Below are positions 1-5,027 of a stretch of DNA of 5,191 nucleotides, piece after piece. Position 1 is the first letter of the stretch; the number at the start of each line of letters is the position of its first letter. The stretch comes from Hyphomicrobiales bacterium (GTDB lineage: Bacteria; Pseudomonadota; Alphaproteobacteria; Rhizobiales; Aestuariivirgaceae): assembly GCA_012032065.1 (NCBI GenBank), contig JAAURV010000234.1, positions 1 to 5,191 on the forward strand, in the 5' to 3' direction. Below the pieces are notes generated by a model. It was not told the origin of the DNA. It saw only the letters and a program-made list of their open reading frames with translations, and made no database searches. A program made the translations under genes and the position numbers.

Positions 1-1407
1 GGACGAGGCGTCGAGCGCGCTCTTGGAACAACTGGCTTCGTGAGCCGGCGCGAGGCGATATTTCCGGGGATCGAGATGCATCGTAGCGACGGCGTGATCC
101 TCTCCGTCAATTCCAACGCCATGCCCGATGGCGGCATTGTGATCACCTTCACTGATGTCACGGTGGAGCGCAGGGCGCGGCTTGCGCTCACGGTAGCCAA
201 CGAAACGCTGGAGCAGCGCGTGGCCGAGCGCACCTCCGAGCTTCGGCGCGAAGTGGACGAGCGCCGCGCCATTGAAGGCCAGCTTGTCGCCGCCAAGGAG
301 AAAGCCGAGGAAGCCAACAAGGGCAAAACCCGCTTTCTCGCCGCGGCAAGCCATGACCTGCTGCAGCCGTTGAACGCATCCCGCATTTTCCTTTCGCTCC
401 TCCAGGAAACCGAGCTCACCTCGCGCCAGGTCCGCTTTGTGGAGAACGCCGACCGGGCCTTCGGCTCGGTCGAGCAGCTTCTCGAATCGCTTCTCGATAT
501 TTCGCGCTTCGAAACCCGCAGCGTAGAGACCCATGTGGGGCCCATCGATCTCAATCAGATTCTTTTCACGCTGGTGTCCGAGTTTCAGCCGGTGAGCGAG
601 CGCAAGGGACTGGCGCTTCGCCACGTATCGACCAAGGCTTGGGTGAGAAGCGATCCTGGCCTGCTTCGCCGCATCGTGCAGAATCTTCTGTCCAATGCCA
701 TCCGTTACACCGAGAAAGGCAAGGTATTGATCGGCGCGCGGCGGCGCGGACACACCGTCTCCATCGAAGTTTGGGACACCGGCCCCGGCATTCCCGAAGG
801 CACGCGCGAAGTGATCTTCGAAGAGTTCCGCCAGCTGCACAGCGAGTATGCCCGCGAAGGCAAAGCCATGGGACTGGGTTTGGCGATCGTGGACCGCGTG
901 GCGAACCTCCTGGGCCACCGCGTGCTGCTGCGCTCGCGCGTGGGGTCGGGGTCGTGCTTTGCCATCGAGGTTCCGCTTTCCGGGCCCGGCGAAGCGCGGA
1001 TTGCCGGGACCATCGTTATGCCGCGGCGGCACATGGTGCCACGCAAGCCGATGATCATTGTGATCGAGAACGATCTGCAAATTCTCGAAGGCATGATCGA
1101 ACTGTTGGAGGCGCGGGACTATCACGCCATTCCGACGGTCAGCGCCGAAGAAGCCTTGGAAGCGCTCGAAACGCTTGAAGCCATGCCCAACATGGTGATC
1201 GCCGATTATCACCTGGACAACGGCACGGGACTGGAAGCCGTGCGCCGGATCCGCGCGGCATGCGGAGCCAAGCTGCCGGGCATCATGATCACGGCCGATC
1301 AAAGCGCCGAACTCGGCGCCGAACTGGCGCGCGAGAATATCGTGTACCTCTCCAAACCGCTCCGGCCCGCGCGGCTGTTCGAGACTATCGGTGAATTGAT
1401 GGCGTGA
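1..1407 (+). CDS. PAS-domain hybrid sensor histidine kinase / response regulator, 5' end missing
   Basis: Cytoplasmic two-component hybrid kinase; the sensed signal is not evident. Residues here count from the GTG at 40. Residues 1-45 are the end of a PAS fold (SDGVILSVNSNAMPDGG, then TFTDVT), residues 46-96 a charged coiled coil (LEQRVAERTSEL), then HisKA with phospho-acceptor His105 in AASHDLLQPLN. The HATPase domain has N-box Asn215/Asn219, G1 DTGPG (Asp246), F-box FEEF 260-263 and G2 GLGLA 278-282. A C-terminal receiver (about 338-455) has acidic residues Glu343/Asp345, phospho-acceptor Asp389, Thr418 and Lys439, so every catalytic motif is present. The H-box wording and architecture resemble the NahK-like group of PAS hybrid kinases. 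The PAS half-domain means the protein must begin upstream. The frame is open to base 1, but codon use there fits frame 2 better (see findings). No transmembrane segment is visible. Confidence 0.9.
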   Translation, partial: GRGVERALGTTGFVSRREAIFPGIEMHRSDGVILSVNSNAMPDGGIVITFTDVTVERRARLALTVANETLEQRVAERTSELRREVDERRAIEGQLVAAKEKAEEANKGKTRFLAAASHDLLQPLNASRIFLSLLQETELTSRQVRFVENADRAFGSVEQLLESLLDISRFETRSVETHVGPIDLNQILFTLVSEFQPVSERKGLALRHVSTKAWVRSDPGLLRRIVQNLLSNAIRYTEKGKVLIGARRRGHTVSIEVWDTGPGIPEGTREVIFEEFRQLHSEYAREGKAMGLGLAIVDRVANLLGHRVLLRSRVGSGSCFAIEVPLSGPGEARIAGTIVMPRRHMVPRKPMIIVIENDLQILEGMIELLEARDYHAIPTVSAEEALEALETLEAMPNMVIADYHLDNGTGLEAVRRIRAACGAKLPGIMITADQSAELGAELARENIVYLSKPLRPARLFETIGELMA

Positions 1408-1430
1408 TCCGGAAGACCCGAGCTTCGAGA

Positions 1431-1507
1431 TGGCGTCCCGGAAGGGATTCGAACCCCTGACCCCAGGTTTAGGAAACCTGTGCTCTATCCGGCTGAGCTA
1501 CCGGGAC
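1431..1507 (-). tRNA. tRNA-Arg (anticodon CCU)
   Basis: The minus strand folds as a complete cloverleaf. The acceptor stem GTCCCGG pairs with CCGGGAC (1501-1507 with 1435-1441). The D arm is GCTC/GAGC. The anticodon stem CAGGT/ACCTG (1476-1480 with 1464-1468) encloses the loop TTCCTAA, giving anticodon CCT at 1471-1473, which reads AGG (Arg). A five-base variable loop is followed by a T arm with TTCGAAT. The discriminator is G at 1434 and CCA is encoded at 1431-1433. Its 3' end lies 23 bp from the convergent kinase stop. No integrase gene or attachment-site duplication is visible next to it. Confidence 0.96.
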
Positions 1508-1655
1508 TTTCGGGGACGATGACTAGGCGGATGCAGCGAAAAAGGGAAGAGGCGGCTTCTTTTGCCTCGCGCGCGGATGAAGCGAGGGCGGCAAAGATGC
1601 CGAAACGCGCGGCTTTGCATGCGATGAAGTTGAACAGTGAAAGAAAAGATTGGTT
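1508..1655. other. Intergenic stretch upstream of the tRNA
   Basis: About 150 bp between the tRNA 5' end and the 47-aa gene. It must hold the tRNA promoter on the minus strand unless the tRNA is co-transcribed with the small gene, but I cannot single out convincing -35/-10 hexamers. It contains G/C-rich alternating sequence around 1570-1615. An open reading frame that runs through it on the plus strand begins inside the tRNA and shows no family features. Confidence 0.5.
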
Positions 1656-1674
1656 TCAGGTAGCCGGGTGAACC
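1640..1674 (-). terminator. Weak terminator-like hairpin after the 47-aa gene
   Basis: On the minus strand GGTTCA (1674-1669) pairs with TGAAACC (1658-1652) with one bulged A around a ten-base loop, followed by the T-rich run AATCTTTTCTTT. The stem is short and A/T-containing, so termination would be inefficient. The stop codon lies inside the 3' arm. Confidence 0.28.
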
Positions 1675-1799
1675 ACCGGATCTTCCGCGAACCGGCCTTC
1701 GAGCGCGGTGAGCATGTGCAGAAATTCGCTGAGCTCGGGGCTCAGGTGCTTGGCCTTCCCAATTTGGCTTCGCGATTGACGAGTTACGTCCTTGTTCAT
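1656..1799 (-). CDS. Small 47-aa hypothetical protein
   Basis: I do not recognise this protein. The minus strand reads ATG at 1799-1797, 47 codons, then TGA at 1658-1656. An AGGTGG Shine-Dalgarno-like motif (1804-1809) lies four bases before the ATG. The product is hydrophilic with a basic N-terminus (MNKDVTRQSRSQIGKAK), a probable amphipathic helix (about residues 20-37, LSPELSEFLHMLTALEG) and an acidic/proline tail ending FAEDPVVHPAT. There is no signal peptide, transmembrane segment or Cys motif. Codon third positions are mostly G/C, as in the neighbours. A weak terminator-like hairpin overlaps the stop codon and a Pho-box-like repeat lies just upstream of the start. The case rests on start signal, codon use and composition only. 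It could be a chance reading frame. Confidence 0.5.
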   Translation of the reverse strand: MNKDVTRQSRSQIGKAKHLSPELSEFLHMLTALEGRFAEDPVVHPAT

Positions 1800-1816
1800 G
1801 ACACCACCTAGTTTCC

Positions 1817-1834
1817 CTGTCAGGGTTCTGTCAG
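1817..1834 (+). promoter_or_regulatory. Pho-box-like direct repeat (candidate PhoB site)
   Basis: The plus strand reads CTGTCAG-GGTT-CTGTCAG: two identical 7-mers spaced by four bases, an 11-bp period. The PhoB consensus is two CTGTCAT repeats with a four-base spacer, so each half matches six of seven positions and the spacing is exact. PhoB boxes act as the -35 region of the promoter they face. This one faces right, and TATTGA (1844-1849) lies nine bases downstream as a poor -10. The nearest gene in that direction is the cytochrome at 2105, 270 bp away. The nearest gene of all is the divergent 47-aa frame, whose start lies 17 bp to the left. Confidence 0.42.
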
Positions 1835-1835
1835 C

Positions 1836-1853
1836 CCATTCCTTATTGAATGG
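1836..1853. repeat. Short perfect inverted repeat CCATTC-N6-GAATGG
   Basis: CCATTC (1836-1841) and GAATGG (1848-1853) are perfectly complementary around CTTATT. It lies two bases after the Pho-box-like repeat. It could be an operator or a weak transcript hairpin, but six base pairs can arise by chance. Confidence 0.3.
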
Positions 1854-2009
1854 TCTAGCGTCACCCTTCTAAGGAAACCCTAAGCTCATCCGTTTGAACC
1901 CACTCCGAACGCGGCGTTCATCCGCCATTCATGCGAAAAAACCGCCGGTCTCGGGGCCAATCTTCGGAAACTTACGGATATGGTGAAGGGATAGTTTCGG
2001 GGCTTGCCG

Positions 2010-2023
2010 TCACACACTTGTGA
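2010..2023. promoter_or_regulatory. Inverted repeat TCACA-N4-TGTGA, possible operator
   Basis: TCACA (2010-2014) and TGTGA (2019-2023) form a perfect dyad around CACT. Its centre is about 31 bp upstream of the TAACAT candidate -10 at 2048, which would place it near -41 of a start around 2058, the usual position for an activator of the CRP/FNR superfamily. The sequence is not the canonical FNR site (TTGAT-N4-ATCAA), and the half-sites are inverted relative to the CRP consensus, so the regulator is unknown. Confidence 0.3.
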
Positions 2024-2089
2024 TGGAATAATCTGCAACTGGTGGCGTAACATTAATTGCGGGGAATCCCCATCGTCGACACTTTTTAT

Positions 2090-2094
2090 GGAGG
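2090..2094 (+). promoter_or_regulatory. Ribosome binding site that fixes the cytochrome start at 2105
   Basis: GGAGG lies ten bases before ATG 2105. The same frame is open to a TTG at 2057, but that start has no Shine-Dalgarno sequence and would put hydrophilic residues ahead of the signal peptide. The RBS therefore decides for 2105. Confidence 0.8.
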
Positions 2095-2104
2095 AAAGAG
2101 CCAA

Positions 2105-2569
2105 ATGCGACTTGCTACCCTTGTGAAAACCATGACCGCCAGCGCCGCCATTCTGGGCGTTGGAATCACCGTTGCTTATGCAGCGCTCAGCGGCGACGAC
2201 GCGATCAAGGCCCGCCAGGAATGCATGAAGGGACAGGGCAAGATGATGGGCGTGGCCGTGCCGATGATGAAGGGCGAAAAGCCATACGATGCCGCCGCCG
2301 TCACCGCCGCCATAGATGCGGCAGGAGCCGGTTGCGCCAACTGGGCCGAGTTCTGGCCGGAAGATTCAATGAAGGGCACGGTCGAAACCTATGCGAAGCC
2401 GGAAATCTGGTCCGACAAGGCGGGCTTTGAAGCGGCGGGCAACAAGTCTTATACTGCCATGCAGGCGCTTAAGACGACCGCCGATGAAGCCGCGTTCAAG
2501 GCAGCATTCCCTGCAGTCGGGGACGGCTGCCAAGGTTGCCACGAGAAGTTCCGCCGCCCGAAGGAGTAA
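2105..2569 (+). CDS. Cytochrome c' / c-556 family protein (class II cytochrome c)
   Basis: Periplasmic monoheme cytochrome with the class II four-helix-bundle plan, 154 aa, the usual length for the family. Residues 1-26 are a signal peptide (MRLATLVK, hydrophobic core, cut after AYA). Mature helix 1 carries Arg37-x3-Met41 (RQECM), matching the conserved Arg/Met pair of the family. The heme site is C-terminal, as class II requires: CQGCHEKFR, Cys142, Cys145 and His146 as proximal ligand. EFWPEDS (82-88) and PEIWSD (99-104) are typical inter-helix motifs. Met41 either ligates heme (low-spin c-556, electron carrier) or only blocks the distal face (high-spin c', binding NO/CO); sequence alone does not decide. 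Two extra cysteines, Cys40 and Cys77, are unusual. The diheme cytochrome follows after three bases, so the two are co-transcribed. Confidence 0.93.
   Translation: MRLATLVKTMTASAAILGVGITVAYAALSGDDAIKARQECMKGQGKMMGVAVPMMKGEKPYDAAAVTAAIDAAGAGCANWAEFWPEDSMKGTVETYAKPEIWSDKAGFEAAGNKSYTAMQALKTTADEAAFKAAFPAVGDGCQGCHEKFRRPKE
2561..2566 (+). promoter_or_regulatory. Ribosome binding site supporting a CTG start at 2573
   Basis: AAGGAG overlaps the last codons of the preceding cytochrome and sits six bases before CTG 2573, an ideal spacing. No ATG, GTG or TTG occurs in the correct frame between the previous stop (2567-2569) and GTG 2621. Starting at 2621 would remove the basic n-region and half of the membrane segment. 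Confidence 0.6.
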
Positions 2570-2572
2570 GCC

Positions 2573-3480
2573 CTGAGGCTTTTTGGACGACGCAGTCTGA
2601 CGGTCCTGGCGCTGCTTGCAGTGCTGGGACTGATCGTATTCTGGCTTGTGTCCATGCCCAGGCCGCTCGATGCGGCGGCGATCCCGGCGCGCACGCCTGA
2701 CGTGGCCAATGGCGAGAAACTTTACAACGCTGCAGGCTGCCACTCCTGCCACAAGCCGGGGCCGGAGCTGACGAGTGTGGATGCCGCTTTGCCGGCTGGC
2801 GGAACGCCGCTCAAGACACCCATCGGTACGCTCTATGCGCCGAACCTGACGCCCGACAAAGAGACGGGACTAGGCCTTTGGACTGACCTGGAGTTCGTCA
2901 ATGCCGTGCAGCGCGGCATCGGTAAGGGCAACCGGCATCTGATCCCGGCATTTCCCTACACATCCTATGCCAAGATGAAGATCGAGGACGTGCTCGACAT
3001 CAAGGCCTATCTTGCGACGCTGCCGGCGGTAGCGGCGCCCGCGAAGGCATCCGAAATTCCCCTGCCCTTCCTGCTGCGCCGTGGCCTTGGCGCATGGAAA
3101 TGGATCGGCTTGGACACAACTGCATGGGTTGCCGATGCGGCGCAAAGCGAAAGCTGGAACCGCGGCTCCTATCTCGTGAATGGCCCCGGCCACTGCCAGG
3201 AATGCCACACCCCGCGCACGATCTTCATGTCGAGCGATACGTCGAAGCGCTTCGCGGGCGGACCGCACCCCGAGGGAGAAGGCAAGGTGCCCTCGCTTCT
3301 CGATCTCGTCGCGCGCCGTGCAAGGACGCCAAGGATATCGCCAGCGCCCTGCAGTACGGCGAGGTGATGGGCTACGACAAAATCTCGTCAGGCGGCATGG
3401 GCCAGGTGCAGCGGAACATGGCGAAACTGCCGGAAGCCGATTTGGCCGCCATCGGCGAGTATATTGCCAGCCTCAAGTAG
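2573..3480 (+). CDS. Membrane-anchored diheme cytochrome c, frameshifted near 3315
   Basis: Electron-transfer protein with two class I cytochrome c domains facing the periplasm. Counting from CTG 2573: basic n-region (RLFGRR), hydrophobic segment about 9-27 ending FWLVS with no clear cleavage site, so probably an anchor. Heme 1 is CHSCH (Cys56, Cys59, His60), followed by APNLTPDKETGLGLW and PAFPYTSYAKM. Phe replaces the Met often found in PAMPY, so Met135 of YAKM is a likely sixth ligand. Heme 2 is CQECH (Cys208, Cys211, His212) in GPGHCQECHTPR. The reading frame ends at 3367 with non-homologous residues, while frame 1 from about 3319 continues the domain (KDAKDIASALQYGE, SSGGMGQVQRN with the probable heme-2 Met, then IGEYIASLK) to TAG 3478-3480. 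One base appears missing near 3311-3320. Corrected length is about 303 aa. It forms an operon with the class II cytochrome, its plausible redox partner. Confidence 0.85.
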
Positions 3481-4899
3481 TCAGCCCTGACCCCCGCAGA
3501 CACCGCTGAGCTGCGGCAGGCCCCAGCCATAAACTGGGTCCTTGCCGGGTTCGCCAAGATCGCGGGCCGTGCGAGCGAGTTGCGCTATGCTTTCGTCAAC
3601 TGCCAAAGACGGTCTTCCGCCCCGGATCACGGCGAGGCTCGCGGTAATGTAGGGCACGGCAAACGACGTCCCCGACTTCCGCACCGTGCCCTTGGCACCC
3701 TCCGCAACTTCAACGGCAACACCGGGGGCGGAAAAATCAACATGCGCTCCCTGTCCGGCCCGGCGATAAACCGCAAGCTCGCTGCTCAATGCCGTCACCG
3801 AGACTGTCATCTCATAGGCCGCGGGAAATTGTGGCGCGGCGCGAGGTCCGGCGTTGCCGACCGCGGCCACGGCGACAATGCCCGCAACATTCGCCCGGCG
3901 CAAAACCTCTTCAACCACCGTGTGGGCCGGCCCGCTAGGCTCAGATTGATGACACCGACACGGCGCTGCATCAGTGCATCCGATCGACCTGACGATGTCG
4001 ATCACTTCCGCAACATCGCCGCCCGACCTTGCCAGATAATAAGGATCGGCGTGCACGATCTGCGCGCCGGGCAGGAGGCCAGGCGAAATACCGCCGGCCT
4101 TTCCGGCCAGAATCGCCACAACCGCCGTGCCGTGATTGCTGCTCGAACGCCCGCGGCCGGGAGGACCCAGATCAAGCGTCTCAATTCGTTGTCCGGAAAG
4201 TGCCGGATGCGCCAAATTGATGCGCGTATCCACAACACCGATGCGGACATCCGCCGAACATGTCCCGCCAAGTTGGGGCGGCCAGGCGATGAGTTCACGG
4301 GCTCCGCATGCCGCTTCGTCAGCACAATCAGCGTTCTGTTGCGGCCGGTAGAATGCATTCGGGTCGGCCGCGGCGCCCCCAAGCGCAAGTATTTCCGCTC
4401 TCGCAGCAGCCACCGTCCGGTTTCGGGGCAGCCTCAACTGCTGAACGCGAATACCGGCGGCTATGAGCGTTTCATCGCGCAGAATCGCATAGCCTGCGTT
4501 CCGTAGTGTGCCCAGCGCCTGATCGCCAAGGTCGAGCGCTACGATGGTAGGCCGCGCAGCTCTCCGGGGGCGCGCCGCACCGTGGGCCTTCTTCTTCGCG
4601 CGAACGGGTTTCTTTACCCTTTTCTTCAGCTTGATGGACTTACGGAACGAAGGCCGGTTTTTCACACCGTCCTTGCTGCCGCCGTTCGTAACGCTTCCAC
4701 CACCTCCGCCACCACTTCCCCCGCCGCCATCGTCGCCGCCGTCGTCGTCATCGGCAATTGCTGCGCCGCTTGTGACAACCGAGACCGCGATGCTGACGCC
4801 GGCGCCAAAAATGAGTAGCAGTGCAAGTGAGATGGCCCTGGCCAGCGTTCGTATGGCACTGTGAGGAAGCGGGCCGGAGAATGGCGTGGTCGTTGTCAT
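3481..4899 (-). CDS. Exported subtilisin-like (S8) serine protease
   Basis: Secreted or envelope endopeptidase. Residues count from the upstream ATG (4923-4921); I prefer ATG 4899-4897 (residue 9), with AAGG about 13 bases before it and an ECF-type promoter whose predicted start would leave almost no leader for the first ATG. In order: hydrophobic export segment about 26-57 ending AAIA, Asp/Gly-rich tract 58-77, Lys/Arg-rich linker 84-124, a propeptide-like domain about 125-195, then the catalytic domain. The triad is Asp232 (VVDTRIN), His264 (NHGTAVVA) and Ser420 (SGTSFAVP), with oxyanion Asn357 (AVGNAG). Cys200, Cys206 and Cys222 may form disulfides. Residues 315-330 are out of frame: the alternative frame reads DALMQRRVGVINLSLAGP, the conserved substrate-binding strand, so two cancelling indels are present. 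It is divergent from the ECF sigma gene. Confidence 0.88.
   Translation of the reverse strand: MTTTTPFSGPLPHSAIRTLARAISLALLLIFGAGVSIAVSVVTSGAAIADDDDGGDDGGGGSGGGGGGSVTNGGSKDGVKNRPSFRKSIKLKKRVKKPVRAKKKAHGAARPRRAARPTIVALDLGDQALGTLRNAGYAILRDETLIAAGIRVQQLRLPRNRTVAAARAEILALGGAAADPNAFYRPQQNADCADEAACGARELIAWPPQLGGTCSADVRIGVVDTRINLAHPALSGQRIETLDLGPPGRGRSSSNHGTAVVAILAGKAGGISPGLLPGAQIVHADPYYLARSGGDVAEVIDIVRSIGCTDAAPCRCHQSEPSGPAHTVVEEVLRRANVAGIVAVAAVGNAGPRAAPQFPAAYEMTVSVTALSSELAVYRRAGQGAHVDFSAPGVAVEVAEGAKGTVRKSGTSFAVPYITASLAVIRGGRPSLAVDESIAQLARTARDLGEPGKDPVYGWGLPQLSGVCGGQG
4693..4752 (-). repeat. Low-complexity Asp/Gly codon tract inside the protease
   Basis: Twenty consecutive codons encode only Asp, Gly and Ser (DDDDGGDD, then a Gly run with two Ser), from GAC/GAT and GGC/GGA/GGT-type codons. 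It sits directly after the predicted signal peptide, where it makes a flexible acidic spacer before a strongly basic linker. Its simple repeats make it prone to length change and misassembly. Confidence 0.75.
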
Positions 4900-4931
4900 G
4901 GGTGCGTCTGGCCTTGTTATCATGGAACGGC

Positions 4932-4957
4932 AAACGTGTGGTGTGCCGATTTATTCC
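4932..4957 (-). promoter_or_regulatory. Candidate ECF-sigma promoter of the protease gene
   Basis: On the minus strand GGAAT (4957-4953) is followed after 16 bases by CGTTT (4936-4932). ECF and EcfG-type promoters of alphaproteobacteria have the form GGAAC/T-N16-17-CGTT. Transcription would begin near 4925, giving the ATG at 4899 a leader of about 25 bases. That agrees with the divergent ECF sigma gene controlling the protease, but short motifs like these also occur by chance. Confidence 0.4.
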
Positions 4958-5027
4958 GCAAGGCGGCAGATCATGCGCCTGATCTTCGGCTTGCCCAAAG
5001 GGAAGAAGTGGTGTTTCCCTCCCGGTG

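Larger units (their letters stand above)
1800..2104. other. Non-coding region between the small gene and the cytochrome operon
   Basis: About 300 bp with no supportable gene. It is more A/T-rich than the flanks, as expected of regulatory DNA. It holds the Pho-box-like repeat, the 1836-1853 inverted repeat, the TCACA-N4-TGTGA dyad at 2010-2023, the 11-bp palindrome GGGGAATCCCC at 2061-2071 and the cytochrome ribosome binding site at 2090-2094. The cytochrome promoter should lie here. TAACAT (2048-2053) is a possible -10, without a good -35. Confidence 0.6.

Noticed and set aside
705..1094. 129-codon minus-strand frame inside the kinase
   Set aside because: It lies antisense to the HATPase domain, where the plus strand has all conserved boxes; it is a codon-bias shadow.
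1431..1507. tRNA-Arg as an integration site for a mobile element
   Set aside because: No integrase gene and no repeated tRNA 3' fragment occurs in the window, and both flanks look like ordinary chromosomal genes.
1480..1671. 63-codon plus-strand frame downstream of the kinase
   Set aside because: It begins inside the tRNA-Arg gene, has no ribosome binding site and overlaps the small minus-strand gene. Its composition resembles no protein family.
1931..2023. 30-codon plus-strand frame with ATG at 1931
   Set aside because: No ribosome binding site, unbiased codon use, and it ends inside the TCACA-N4-TGTGA dyad.
1886..2104. 72-codon minus-strand frame in the gap before the cytochromes
   Set aside because: No Shine-Dalgarno, no recognisable domain, and it runs antisense through the cytochrome promoter and leader region. 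It is most likely chance.
2057..2104. N-terminal extension of the class II cytochrome from TTG 2057
   Set aside because: There is no Shine-Dalgarno before it, it would place 16 hydrophilic residues before a normal signal peptide, and it translates through the real ribosome binding site.
3580..4506. 308-codon plus-strand frame opposite the protease
   Set aside because: It is the antisense shadow of the GC-rich protease gene. Its residues show no family motif, while the minus strand carries a full catalytic triad.
4924..4952. GGAAC at 4924 with CGATTT as a plus-strand ECF promoter for the sigma gene
   Set aside because: The spacer is 18 bases and the -10 has CGAT rather than CGTT/CGTC. It is too weak to annotate, although autoregulation of the sigma gene remains possible.
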